Assembly (NCBI GenBank): GCA_965200615.1
Contig: OZ241377.1
Location: 3,348,001 to 3,412,000, forward strand
Reading direction: 5' to 3'
Source of the DNA: Bin5 sp965200615
GTDB lineage: Bacteria > Chloroflexota > Anaerolineae > Caldilineales > Caldilineaceae
DNA length: 64,000 nucleotides
Under the pieces are notes generated by a model that saw only the letters and a list, made by a program, of their open reading frames with translations, had not been told where the DNA came from and made no database searches. Positions 42,402 to 51,436 of this stretch are shown piece by piece. Within the stretch, counting starts at the first letter, position 1; each line of letters begins with the position of its first letter. A program made the position numbers and the translations under genes.

Positions 42402-44117
42402 TTACGTTTTCAATGAGCGCAGACGGTTGAAGGCCGCGGCCAGCTCGTGGCGTCGAAACAGGGCGAACGCCCCTGTGCGGCGGCCGTCCAGCGCGTCCAA
42501 CCCTTCCTCTTCAATATCGGCCATCACCAGGTCCAGAATTTCAGACAGGGAGCGCCGCCCGTCGATGTAGCGGCGCCGGGCGTAGTCGAGCGCCGCGCCG
42601 ATGGCACGCGTCTGCGTTCTGTGCACAATCTGTTCCACGGCAGCCAGATCCAGCGTTTCCGTTCCAAACTGGACCGTCTGAATGTCTCTTGTCCTGATAC
42701 TTGATTCTCTCCGGCCTTTCCTTGGATCGACGCTTCCGGTCTGGGGCCGGCGCTGGAGATTGAGATCGAACGAACCGCCTTCCTCAGTAACGCGGCCGGT
42801 AGGGTGAGTCGCCGCCACCGCGCTTGCACGCGCCGTCACATCGTGCGGGAGAAACGTCTCCATCGCGATAACCGTGCCGGCTACATCCAGATAATCACCG
42901 CTTCCCCCCACGACCAGCACCGTGCTGACACCATACCGCTCATACATCGCCAGCACGCGGTCAATATAGGGCGTAATCGGCTCCTTTTCCTTTGGCGCCA
43001 GAACCTGCATCCTTGCATCCCGGATCAGGAAATTCGTGGCCGCCGTGTCTTCGTCAATGAGGAGCCCGTCGGCCCCCGACTCCATCGCCTCAACGATCGC
43101 CGCGGCCTGGCTTGTGGAGCCGCTGGCGTTGGCGCTGGAAAAACGGCGCGTAGACAATCCCAGCGGCAGATCCCCGATGAATCCCGAAATATCTACCCCG
43201 CTGACCGCGCGCCCGTCTTCTGCCCGTATCTTGACCAGATCAGCGGCGCTGATCACGAGCTCACGGCCGTCGCCGGGGCGGTGATTGTAGACGCCGCGTT
43301 CGATTGCCCGCAACAGCGTCGACTTACCGTGATAGCCGCCCCCCACAATGAGCGTCACGCCCTTCGGAACCCCCATTCCGGACACGGTTCCCGCATTGGG
43401 CAGCGAAAACGAAACTCTCAGGCTTTCCGGTGAGCTGAAAGGAATGACCGACTCTCCCCGCAGTGGGCAATCGTCGATTCCACTGGATCGGGGCAGGATC
43501 GAGCCGTCGGCGACAAATGCGATCAAACCGCGCTCCGCCAACATGGCCCGCAACGCGTCGGCGTCCTCGTTCACGGCCGCGTGGCGCCACAACTCTTCCG
43601 CCGTATGACTGCGGGCTAAAAGGCTGTCGGCGATCACTCGCGGCAGGTCCTCCAGCAGCATTCGACAAGCCTGCCGGCCCAGCGCCCGTCTCCCCTGCGC
43701 CGGCAGTCCCACCGTAAAACGCGCCTCGACGGCTCCGTCGCCGCCTATCTGTACGGCAGTATTCGCCAGCGCCTGTTGTCCCGGCGCCTCGATCCGGATT
43801 TCCCCGCTCTTGCCGCTGCCCCGGCGAGCCGACCGCTCTTGGGTCCGCGCTGCAAAGGCCCTGGCAAGAAAGCAGCTCACGCCAACAGACCGGCTGTCCT
43901 TTGCATAGAGCTGGCCAGGAAGCTGAGCAACCTCGGGCGGGATCAACGCCCGCAGACGGCTCGGCGCCGCGAATGGGTCAGGCTGCACTGAATCGACAGC
44001 GAGTGTGAATTCGGCGAAACGGTAGACGCCGGCGATATCTCGATACGCCTTGTAGCCCCTGCCGTCGATGCGCTCAAGAATCTGGCGCAACGTCTCTGCG
44101 GTAGCTGTTACGGGCAT
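42402..44117 (-). CDS. ABC-class predicted ATPase (PF09818 family)
   Basis: The 571-residue protein matches the family of 'predicted ATPases of the ABC class'. IDGRGYKAYRDIAGVY and VDSVQPDPFAAPSRLR stand at the N-terminus, then Walker A VGGGYHGKSTLL. Next come ISGFIGDLPLGLSTRRFSS, the signature-like segment ASGSTSQAAAIVEAME, and Walker B GADGLLIDEDTAATNFL. VVGGSGDYLDVAG follows. ATG 44117 gives the family N-terminus; the frame is open to 44174. These proteins are cytoplasmic and their role is still unclear. Confidence 0.88.
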   Translation of the reverse strand: MPVTATAETLRQILERIDGRGYKAYRDIAGVYRFAEFTLAVDSVQPDPFAAPSRLRALIPPEVAQLPGQLYAKDSRSVGVSCFLARAFAARTQERSARRGSGKSGEIRIEAPGQQALANTAVQIGGDGAVEARFTVGLPAQGRRALGRQACRMLLEDLPRVIADSLLARSHTAEELWRHAAVNEDADALRAMLAERGLIAFVADGSILPRSSGIDDCPLRGESVIPFSSPESLRVSFSLPNAGTVSGMGVPKGVTLIVGGGYHGKSTLLRAIERGVYNHRPGDGRELVISAADLVKIRAEDGRAVSGVDISGFIGDLPLGLSTRRFSSANASGSTSQAAAIVEAMESGADGLLIDEDTAATNFLIRDARMQVLAPKEKEPITPYIDRVLAMYERYGVSTVLVVGGSGDYLDVAGTVIAMETFLPHDVTARASAVAATHPTGRVTEEGGSFDLNLQRRPQTGSVDPRKGRRESSIRTRDIQTVQFGTETLDLAAVEQIVHRTQTRAIGAALDYARRRYIDGRRSLSEILDLVMADIEEEGLDALDGRRTGAFALFRRHELAAAFNRLRSLKT

Positions 44118-44255
44118 TGTTCCCAATATGCTTGAATAATCGTTCCCATACGAATCTCCAATGGTCGGCGCCAACCTCCTGCAGGAATGCGGGCCGGCCG
44201 GTGAGCCCGCTGGTCAGTCTGAGCTTTCCCGCGAAACACGGCATCCGGGTGAAAT

Positions 44256-44284
44256 TTTACATCGCTTCAATTCACTTGTACACT
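44256..44284 (+). promoter_or_regulatory. Putative promoter for the first aldo/keto reductase gene
   Basis: TTTACA (44256-44261) and TACACT (44279-44284) lie 17 bp apart in an AT-rich stretch, about 80 bp before the reductase start. Confidence 0.45.
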
Positions 44285-44362
44285 ATAGTTCTGTCCAGGT
44301 TCAGCAAATAATCGCGAGCCGCCGCATAGGATTCGTGTCCCCTACCTGAAAAGGATTCAGAA

Positions 44363-45379
44363 ATGGAGTACCGAGATTTCGGGCGAACTGGAATGAAGGT
44401 CAGCCCCCTCTGCCTGGGCTGTTGGAACTTCGGCGAGCGAACAACGCCTGAAGATTCCTACGCAATTGTCGACCGGGCCTTGGACGCCGGCCTGAATTTC
44501 CTCGACACCGCAAACGTCTACGGCCGCGGCCGCAGCGAGGAAATAACGGGCGAGGCGTTAAAACGCAACGGCAGCCGCAGCCGCATCGTTTTGGCCACGA
44601 AATTTCATGGCAGGATGAACGCCGACGATCCGAACGCCGCCGGCGGCAGCCGTCGCCACATCATTGAACAGTGTGAGGCCAGTCTCCGCCGGCTGCAGAC
44701 CGATTACATCGACATCTATCAGATTCACCGGCCCCGCCCGGATACCGCCATCGACGAGACCTTGCGCGCCCTTGATGACCTGGTGCGCGCCGGCAAGGTC
44801 CGCTATCTCGGCAGCAGCACCTTCGCGGCCTGGCAGGTCGTGGAATCGCTTTGGGTCGCAAAAGAGTTGGGCCTGAACCGCTTCGTTTCCGAGCAGCCGC
44901 CCTATCACATCCTGGACCGCCGCATCGAACGGGAGCTGGTCCCGATGGCCCGCACCTTCGGCATCGGACTGATCCCCTGGAGCCCGCTGGCCGGCGGCCT
45001 CCTGACAGGCAAGTACACGCGCGGGGGTGTGGCGCCGGAAGGGACGCGATACGCCAAAGCGGAAGATGTGCCGCCCCGGTTCCGTCGTCTGAACGAAACC
45101 GTCTATGACGTGAATGAAGGCCTGCTGCCCCTGGCGGCAGCCAAAGGCTGCACGGTCTCTCAGCTGGCCTTGGCCTGGTGTATTCATCAGCCGGGAATCA
45201 CCAGTCCCATTCTTGGCCCCCGCACGTTGGATCATTTGGTGGACAATCTCGGCGCACTTGATGTTACCGTCACCGACGAGGACCGCCAGCGCATCGATGA
45301 GTTGGTCCCGCCGGGCCGCATGGTCAGCCCGTTCTACGAGGCCGACTTTGGTCCCAGCCTCCATCGTTCCTTAATCTGA
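44363..45379 (+). CDS. Aldo/keto reductase
   Basis: The 338-residue TIM-barrel NAD(P)H oxidoreductase has the tetrad Asp (FLDTANVYG), Tyr (VYGRGRSEE), Lys (VLATKFHG) and His (IYQIHRPRPDT). Cofactor binding is shown by LIPWSPLAGGLLTGKYTRG and the C-terminal PGITSPILGPRTLDHL. It resembles the YajO/Tas group acting on sugars or aromatic aldehydes. AAAGGA lies about ten bases upstream of ATG 44363. It precedes the lar genes by 137 bp on the same strand. Confidence 0.92.
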   Translation: MEYRDFGRTGMKVSPLCLGCWNFGERTTPEDSYAIVDRALDAGLNFLDTANVYGRGRSEEITGEALKRNGSRSRIVLATKFHGRMNADDPNAAGGSRRHIIEQCEASLRRLQTDYIDIYQIHRPRPDTAIDETLRALDDLVRAGKVRYLGSSTFAAWQVVESLWVAKELGLNRFVSEQPPYHILDRRIERELVPMARTFGIGLIPWSPLAGGLLTGKYTRGGVAPEGTRYAKAEDVPPRFRRLNETVYDVNEGLLPLAAAKGCTVSQLALAWCIHQPGITSPILGPRTLDHLVDNLGALDVTVTDEDRQRIDELVPPGRMVSPFYEADFGPSLHRSLI

Positions 45380-45516
45380 TCCGTTTGGGTGGCTTGGCGC
45401 CGCACAAAAAAGGCTCGGGGAGTCTTCGGAGACCGAAATTTACAGGTCTCAAAACGCGACGTACATTTCTTCCCGAACGGGCTTGTACTGAAGAACCGTT
45501 CTTTTGACCGCCTCAG

Positions 45517-46341
45517 ATGAACGAAACACTGTTGGCTGCCCTACTGTCCGATGTAGCTGGCGGTTCCCTTTCCGTAGATGCCGCCCTGACCCGCCTGCGT
45601 TCACTGCCCTTCGAGACACTCGAAGACGTGGCGACGTTGGACCATCACCGCTCCCTGCGCACCGGCTTCCCCGAGGTGATCTACTGCGAGGGCAAGACGG
45701 AGGATCAGGTAGCCCTGATCGCGGAAAGGCTGGCAGCCCGCTCGCCTCGCCTGCTGGGAACGCGGGCGACGGAGTCACAGTTCAGGGCGGCCTCGCGGCG
45801 GGTGTCCGGGCTGGAGTGGAATGATCAAGCCCGCTGCATCTGGCTGGATCGTGAACCGGCAGAAGAGCTGAAGCAAGGCGCAGTGGTCGTCTGCGCAGGA
45901 ACGAGCGATCTGCCGGTGCTGGAAGAAGCGTCGCTGACTCTGCGGCTGATGGGGCACGAGCCCCGAAGGATCACCGATGTCGGCGTTGCCGGCCTCCACC
46001 GGCTCCTTCCTCACGTCCCTGTTCTGCAGGAGGCCAACGTGGTCGTCGTCATCGCCGGCATGGAAGGCGCGCTGGCATCGGTTGTGGCAGGTCTGACCCA
46101 GGCGCCGGTGCTCGCGGTTCCGACCAGCGTCGGCTACGGCGCCAGCCTTGGCGGCATCGCCGCCCTGCTTGCTATGCTGAACGGTTGCGCTTCGGGAATG
46201 GCCGTGGTAAACATCGACAACGGCTACGGCGCGGCTCACATGGCGGCGCTGATAAACGAAAAGATCGAGAACAGTACGAACGCGTCGAGGAATGGGTACA
46301 CGTCTACCAGGTACGAGACGCGATCAGTAGCCGGTTCATAG
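45517..46341 (+). CDS. larB: Nickel-pincer cofactor carboxylase/hydrolase LarB
   Basis: The 274-residue LarB carboxylates and hydrolyses nicotinic acid adenine dinucleotide to pyridinium-3,5-biscarboxylic acid mononucleotide. Its C-terminal half is PurE-like (VVVCAGTSDLPVLEEA, DVGVAGLHRLL, VIAGMEGALASVVAGL, VPTSVGYGASLGGIAALL, VVNIDNGYGAAHMAA). The N-terminal helical part holds FPEVIYCEGKT. It opens a leftover-free larB-larE-larC run with gaps of 19 and 18 bp. The last 25 residues are a non-conserved tail. Confidence 0.94.
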   Translation: MNETLLAALLSDVAGGSLSVDAALTRLRSLPFETLEDVATLDHHRSLRTGFPEVIYCEGKTEDQVALIAERLAARSPRLLGTRATESQFRAASRRVSGLEWNDQARCIWLDREPAEELKQGAVVVCAGTSDLPVLEEASLTLRLMGHEPRRITDVGVAGLHRLLPHVPVLQEANVVVVIAGMEGALASVVAGLTQAPVLAVPTSVGYGASLGGIAALLAMLNGCASGMAVVNIDNGYGAAHMAALINEKIENSTNASRNGYTSTRYETRSVAGS

Positions 46342-46360
46342 CCAGAGCTGAGGTGGGACA

Positions 46361-47317
46361 ATGAACGAATCCGAGAGTCAAGCACTCCTATCCACCCTCA
46401 CGGCGGAAACAGCCGCCAAACTGGAGGCCATGCGCTTATCGCTGCGCTCCTTCGGTTCCGTCATCGTCGCCTATTCCGGCGGTGTCGACAGCGCCGTCGT
46501 TATGGCGGTCGCCTACCGGGAGTTGGGGGGCCGTACCACCACGGCCGCGACGGAGCAGGGCGCACTGGCCTGCATCGGCGTCTCACCGAGCTACCCGCAG
46601 CGCGAAATGCGGGACGCGGTCGCGCTCGCCGATCAGATCGGCGTTCCCTATCGCCTCGTCGAAACTGAAGAGTATCTCGACCCGAACTACGCAGCCAATC
46701 CCAATAACCGCTGCTACTTCTGCAAATCCGAACTTCACAACCGACTCCACGAAATCCTTGAGCGGGAAGATTGGGGCATCGTCTGCGATGGAACAAATGC
46801 CAGCGACCTCGGGGATGACCGCCCCGGCGTATTGGCAGCGCGGGAACGCGGCGTGCGCTCACCTCTGCTGGAAGCTGGCATCACCAAGCCTGAAGTGCGC
46901 GCCATCGCCAGACATTTGGGGCTGCCCGTCTGGGACAAGCCTGCCATGGCCTGCCTCTCCTCGCGCGTGCCCCACGGTACACCCATCGACCCGCATCTCC
47001 TGCGTCAGATCGAGGCCGCCGAAGACATTTTGGTCGCCCTGGGTCTGCGCCAGTTTCGCGTGCGCCATCACGGTGAGATCGCCCGCCTCGAACTGCCGCC
47101 CGAAGAGTTCCCAACCATCATTGCCCACCACGATGAGATCGTCTCCGGCATCAAAGCCGCCGGCTATCGATTCGTCACCCTGGACCTGGCCGGCTTCCGC
47201 AGCGGCGGCCTCAATGCCTCTGCGAACGGCAACGCCGAAATCACCCTCGTCCCCATGGAAGAACTGCTCTCCTTCCCCCAGCAACAGACTATCCCCCTTG
47301 GCGGTAGTAGCCACTGA
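46361..47317 (+). CDS. larE: ATP-dependent sulfur transferase LarE
   Basis: The 318-residue PP-loop enzyme adenylates the LarB product and inserts sulfur. The ATP loop YSGGVDSAVVM lies near residue 46. NNRCYFCKSELH gives a CxxC, and AMACLSSRVPHG a third conserved cysteine. Three cysteines fit the iron-sulfur type of LarE, which supplies sulfur without sacrificing its own side chain, rather than the single-cysteine Lactobacillus type; this point is inferred. GAGGTG lies six bases before ATG 46361. Confidence 0.93.
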   Translation: MNESESQALLSTLTAETAAKLEAMRLSLRSFGSVIVAYSGGVDSAVVMAVAYRELGGRTTTAATEQGALACIGVSPSYPQREMRDAVALADQIGVPYRLVETEEYLDPNYAANPNNRCYFCKSELHNRLHEILEREDWGIVCDGTNASDLGDDRPGVLAARERGVRSPLLEAGITKPEVRAIARHLGLPVWDKPAMACLSSRVPHGTPIDPHLLRQIEAAEDILVALGLRQFRVRHHGEIARLELPPEEFPTIIAHHDEIVSGIKAAGYRFVTLDLAGFRSGGLNASANGNAEITLVPMEELLSFPQQQTIPLGGSSH

Positions 47318-47335
47318 CCACCGACCACTGCCCCA

Positions 47336-48577
47336 ATGTCTCTCGCCTATCTCGACATGCCGTCCGGAATCTCCGGTGATATCTTTCTCGGCTGCCTCGT
47401 GGACGCCGGCTGGCCCCCGGCTTCACTCCGCACGACAGCTGAAAGCCTGAACCTGCCAGACGGCAGCTGGCGCGTCGACGCGCAACCCGTGTCGCAAGGG
47501 AGCATTCGCGCCACGCGCATCCATGTCGAGGTAGCCGACGAGGCCGCGGAGCGCCGCCTGGCCGAAGTGTCGGAGATCCTCGAAGCCGCCTCCTTGCCCG
47601 ACCAGGTCACCCGCCGCGCCCGCGCCGTCTTTTCCCGTTTGGCCGCGGCCGAAGCAAAGATTCACGGCACGACGCCGGAAGAAGTCCACTTCCACGAGGT
47701 CGGCGCACTCGACGCCATCATCGACATCGTCGGTGTCTGCGCCGGGCTGCATGACCTCGAGATCGAAACTCTGTACGCATCCGCGTTGCCCCTCGGCCCC
47801 GGATGGGGCAGTTCCATGCACGGCCGCATTCCCCTGCCTGCCCCGGCAACGCTCGAACTGCTCGCGGCAGTTGGCGCGCCGACAGCTCCCGCCCCGGGTC
47901 CGGGCGAGCTTGTTACACCAACCGGAGCCGCGCTGCTGGCCGAGCTGGCACAGTTTCGCCAACCTGAGCTTCACCTGCGCCGGATCGGTTACGGCGCCGG
48001 CCAAAAGGTTTTCGACTGGCCCAATGTCGCCCGCCTTTGGATCGGAGAGGAGATTGGCGAGGCAGCGGTTCAGTCAGCCCGCGAACCCACCGAATCACTG
48101 GTCGTAATTGAAACCAATATCGACGACATGAATCCGGAGCTGTTCGAGCCTGTCCAGCGTCGCCTATTCGACGCCGGCGCCCTCGACGTCTGGACAACGG
48201 CGATAGGGATGAAGAAGTCCCGTCCCGGAACGCTGCTCCGCGTACTCGCCCCTCCAGCCGAAGAATCCACGCTGGCAGCGCTCCTGCTGCGCGAGACAAC
48301 CACGCTCGGCGTCCGTGTCCATCCGGTACGCCGCCATGTTGCCGAGCGGGACGCAACGACGGTCGCGACGCCCTTCGGCCCCGTGCGAGTCAAGGTGAAA
48401 CGGGTCGAAGGCAAAGCCGTCGGCGCCAAACCGGAGTTTGACGACTGTCAAGCCTTGGCCGCGGCCACCGGGACACCACTGCCGGCCGTTTACGCCGCCG
48501 CACTCGCAGCCGCTTCACCCCTCGTCAACTCGACCTCCGATCAGCCCAAACCTGAGAAGGGAAGCGAAATTGCTTAG
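47336..48577 (+). CDS. larC: Nickel insertion protein LarC (single frame)
   Basis: The 413-residue LarC is the CTP-dependent cyclometallase that inserts nickel into the pyridinium bisthiocarboxylate to finish the cofactor. Family motifs are AYLDMPSGISGDIFLG, VHFHEVGALDAIIDIVG, GPGWGSSMHGRIPLPAP, LVTPTGAALLAEL, ETNIDDMNPELFEPV and MKKSRPGTLLRVL. In Lactobacillus plantarum larC is read through a programmed frameshift; here one frame covers both halves. Its stop overlaps the start region of the Nudix gene. Confidence 0.94.
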   Translation: MSLAYLDMPSGISGDIFLGCLVDAGWPPASLRTTAESLNLPDGSWRVDAQPVSQGSIRATRIHVEVADEAAERRLAEVSEILEAASLPDQVTRRARAVFSRLAAAEAKIHGTTPEEVHFHEVGALDAIIDIVGVCAGLHDLEIETLYASALPLGPGWGSSMHGRIPLPAPATLELLAAVGAPTAPAPGPGELVTPTGAALLAELAQFRQPELHLRRIGYGAGQKVFDWPNVARLWIGEEIGEAAVQSAREPTESLVVIETNIDDMNPELFEPVQRRLFDAGALDVWTTAIGMKKSRPGTLLRVLAPPAEESTLAALLLRETTTLGVRVHPVRRHVAERDATTVATPFGPVRVKVKRVEGKAVGAKPEFDDCQALAAATGTPLPAVYAAALAAASPLVNSTSDQPKPEKGSEIA

Positions 48578-49010
48578 GATGGAGAAGTTCGTGCATAAGG
48601 TCGCTCCTATCGTCTTGCGGAGGAGAAGGGAAGATCTGGAAATCCTGGCCTTCCGCCACCCACGGGCCGGCATCCAGCTGGTCAAGGGGACCTGGGAAGA
48701 AGGTGAAAGTGCAGAGAGAGCCTCGCTGCGCGAACTGGCAGAGGAATCCGGTATCGAGAACGCCACTGTAGAAAGAGTGCTTGGCCAGCTGCCGTTCCGG
48801 CGTATAAGACAGCACTGGCACTTCTATCTGTGCAAAACACAGGGTCAACTCCCCGATCGCTGGACTTTTTTTACGCAAGACGGCGGCGGGCGCCTGTTCG
48901 ACTTCTTCTGGCACGAACTCAATCAGCCGCCGGGCTGCGGTTGGCATGCTGATTTTCGACGCGCTCTGACCTTTGTCCGTCGCCGGATGCTAGAAGAAGA
49001 TCCGCTGTAA
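48570..49010 (+). CDS. Nudix hydrolase
   Basis: The 146-residue pyrophosphatase has a perfect Nudix box (GTWEEGESAERASL then RELAEESGI, near residues 43-65) binding magnesium at the diphosphate of a nucleoside or dinucleotide substrate. The start is placed at TTG 48570 inside larC, with AGAAGGG eight bases upstream; ATG 48579 abuts AGG and is an alternative giving 143 residues. Overlap with larC suggests cotranscription, and a dinucleotide substrate linked to NaAD/nicotinate metabolism is possible. Confidence 0.87.
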   Translation: MLRMEKFVHKVAPIVLRRRREDLEILAFRHPRAGIQLVKGTWEEGESAERASLRELAEESGIENATVERVLGQLPFRRIRQHWHFYLCKTQGQLPDRWTFFTQDGGGRLFDFFWHELNQPPGCGWHADFRRALTFVRRRMLEEDPL

Positions 49011-49044
49011 AATTCACGTCAAACGCTGAAAAGGAGATCCCTCC

Positions 49045-49905
49045 ATGATTCCGCAACGAACATTCGGCCGCACAGACCACAAGAGCACCGTTACCCTCTT
49101 CGGCGCAGCCGCGCTTGGCCGCGTCTCACAGGCCGATGCCGACCGCACCGTCGAACTACTGCTCGAATACGGCGTCAATCATATCGACACCGCCGCCAGC
49201 TACGGCGACGCCGAACTCCTCCTCGGTCCTTGGCTCGAGAAGCATCGCGACCGCTTCTTCCTCGCGACCAAGACAAACGAACGCGAATATGCATCCGCAA
49301 AGGCCCAAATCCATCGCTCCCTTGAGCGTATGCGCGTCGACCGGATCGACCTCATCCAGCTCCACAATCTGGGCCATCCGGACGACTGGGACACGGCCAT
49401 GGGCGAGAATGGCGCGCTCGAAGCGGCCAGAGAAGCGCGCGACCAGGGCCTGGTAAACTACATCGGCGTGACCGGCCACGGCCTCAAAATCGCTGCCTTC
49501 CACTACCGCAGCCTGCAGACCTTCGACTTCGATTCGATCCTGCTCCCCTGGAACATCCAGATGAAACAGAACGACCAGTACGCCTCCGACTTTGACCGCG
49601 CTGTGGGCATGGCCCGCGAACGCGGCCTTGCCGTGCAGGTGATAAAGTCGCTTCTGCGCGGCCCCTGGGGGACCACGCCCAAGAGCCGCTCCACCTGGTA
49701 CCAGCCCCTCGAAGAGCAGCCTGACATCGACCGCGCCGTCCACTGGATCCTCGCGCAAGGCGACCTCTTCCTGAATACGCCCGGGGATATCGACCTTCTG
49801 CCTAAAGTCCTTGATGCCGCCAGCCGCTTCGACGGCGCAGGTCCCAGCGATGAAGAGATGACGGCCATGGTGGAGGAACAGACCATGACCCCCCTGTTCG
49901 CCTGA
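49045..49905 (+). CDS. Aldo/keto reductase, short type
   Basis: The 286-residue reductase keeps the Asp-Tyr-Lys-His tetrad in HIDTAASYGDAE, LATKTNE and IQLHNLGH. Its C-terminal part is shorter and less typical than in the copy at 44 kb (SLLRGPWGTTPKSRSTWYQ). AAAGGAG lies eight bases before ATG 49045. It follows the Nudix gene by 34 bp and may belong to the same transcript as larBEC. Substrate unknown. Confidence 0.9.
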   Translation: MIPQRTFGRTDHKSTVTLFGAAALGRVSQADADRTVELLLEYGVNHIDTAASYGDAELLLGPWLEKHRDRFFLATKTNEREYASAKAQIHRSLERMRVDRIDLIQLHNLGHPDDWDTAMGENGALEAAREARDQGLVNYIGVTGHGLKIAAFHYRSLQTFDFDSILLPWNIQMKQNDQYASDFDRAVGMARERGLAVQVIKSLLRGPWGTTPKSRSTWYQPLEEQPDIDRAVHWILAQGDLFLNTPGDIDLLPKVLDAASRFDGAGPSDEEMTAMVEEQTMTPLFA

Positions 49906-49950
49906 CCTTGCAGGTTCCGGCTTGCGCCCGCTGACGATACCTGTGGCCTG

Positions 49951-50574
49951 ATGCGCTCAATCTACCGGTTACTCTACCGGCTTCTCTACAATGAGCTGGC
50001 TTGGGCTTATAATGCCGTCAGCTGGGTCGTAAGCCTCGGCCGCTGGGACAGCTGGCGGAGGTCCGCCCTGCCATTTGTCCGCGGAAACCGTATCCTGGAA
50101 GTCGGTTTCGGTACGGGGGCGCTGCTGCCTTTACTACAAGACGAAACGTGTCGCGTGGTCGGGATCGAACCGTCCGCCGCGATGCAGCGAATAACCTCGG
50201 CAAGACTCCGTCGGCAGGCGAAGACAGTCCCCCGCGTTCAAGGGACCGCGCAGCATCTGCCCTTTGCCGACTCTACATTTGATACCATCGTCAGCGCCTT
50301 CCCTGCCCCGTATATCCTCGACCCGTGTACGCATCAGGAATTCGCTCGCTGTCTGCGTCCCGGAGGACGAACTGTTATCGTCGAAGTGGTTCTGGCCGGG
50401 TCCGGCCTGTTGCTCAAACTGTTGTACGACCTGGTGTTCCCCTCTACGCCGGACACCTGTCAAAGGCTCGACGAGGCGGCTCACACTGCTGGTCTGAGCA
50501 GAGAGGAGCATGTTATCGGGGAAGGGAGCGTTCGACCTCTTGTCATCGTCGCCGAAAAAAAGGCCGCCGGATGA
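49951..50574 (+). CDS. Class I SAM-dependent methyltransferase
   Basis: The 207-residue protein has the AdoMet motif RILEVGFGTGALLPLL (residue 46 on), IEPSAAMQRITSARLR as second strand acid, GTAQHLPFADSTFDTIVSAF and the UbiE-like ARCLRPGGRTVIVE. A hydrophobic C-terminal helix (LLLKLLYDLVFP) could touch a membrane, as in methyltransferases for quinones or lipids. Its stop codon overlaps the start of the next gene (ATGA), so both are made together. Substrate unknown. Confidence 0.82.
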   Translation: MRSIYRLLYRLLYNELAWAYNAVSWVVSLGRWDSWRRSALPFVRGNRILEVGFGTGALLPLLQDETCRVVGIEPSAAMQRITSARLRRQAKTVPRVQGTAQHLPFADSTFDTIVSAFPAPYILDPCTHQEFARCLRPGGRTVIVEVVLAGSGLLLKLLYDLVFPSTPDTCQRLDEAAHTAGLSREEHVIGEGSVRPLVIVAEKKAAG

Positions 50575-51365
50575 CCCGGCCCAATGTCTACGCCCGCTTT
50601 GCGAACGGGGTGTCCCCATTTTGGCGCCAGACAACCAGCGGGTCCGCATTTCTGCAAGCGGGCGCCTCCGGTCTTCTCCTGGGGAACGAGGGCACATCGA
50701 AACAAGCCTACACAAACGCGCAGATCGACGACTATCGCAGTCTCCCCCGCTCGCAGTTTCCCTGGCGTCCCCCTCTGCGTCTTTCACTGCGGGCGCGTTT
50801 TTCCCACGAGCGCGGACGCCTGAACGGAACGGCCGGATTCGGTTTTTGGAACGACCCACTACGCACGACCGGCCTGCGCCGTGTCGCCTTGCCCCAGGCC
50901 CTCTGGTTCTTCTATGCAGGCCCCGATGCCGCCATGCCTTTGACCTTGGATCAACCAGCTTGGGGATGGAAAGCATCCGTAATCGACACTCGTGCCAGTC
51001 GCTTCCTGCTGCAGGCGCCCCTGCTTGCTCTGGCCGCGCCCCTGACGCGCATTCCCCGCTTCTATCGCAGCCTGTGGCCCTCTGTGCAGAGGGCGGCCGG
51101 GATCGCGGAACGAACTGTCCCCGCGGCCATGACGGATTGGCACATCTACATGATCGACTGGCAGGTTGAAAGGGTACGCTTCTGTCTGGACGGCACCCTG
51201 CTATCAGAAACATCCCATGCGCCGGCCGGCTCTCTGGGGCTTGTAATTTGGCTGGACAACCAGTTCCTGCAGTTTACGCCCTGGGGCCGTTTCCGCTGGG
51301 GATTGGTGGAGAAGAGGGAGGTCCAATGGCTGGAGATCGACTGGCTGGCGATCGAAACGGCGTAA
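50571..51365 (+). CDS. Concanavalin A-like (GH16-type) lectin-fold protein
   Basis: The 264-residue protein has a beta-sandwich pattern: LRLSLRARFSHERGRLNGTAGFGFWNDP-like strands, WFFYAGPDAAMPL, HIYMIDWQVERVRFCLDG, and SLGLVIWLDNQFLQFTPWG. This resembles the laminin-G/GH16 fold used for glycan binding, but the catalytic ExDxxE of GH16 was not seen, so binding or an atypical enzyme is likelier. It overlaps the methyltransferase gene by four bases. No signal peptide is evident. Relatives are mostly annotated hypothetical. Confidence 0.6.
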   Translation: MTRPNVYARFANGVSPFWRQTTSGSAFLQAGASGLLLGNEGTSKQAYTNAQIDDYRSLPRSQFPWRPPLRLSLRARFSHERGRLNGTAGFGFWNDPLRTTGLRRVALPQALWFFYAGPDAAMPLTLDQPAWGWKASVIDTRASRFLLQAPLLALAAPLTRIPRFYRSLWPSVQRAAGIAERTVPAAMTDWHIYMIDWQVERVRFCLDGTLLSETSHAPAGSLGLVIWLDNQFLQFTPWGRFRWGLVEKREVQWLEIDWLAIETA

Positions 51366-51436
51366 GCTTCAACTCGCACAGCGTAAGTCAGGCGGCAAAG
51401 AGCCCGGAACCCTCACGAAACGTCCGGACCCACGGG

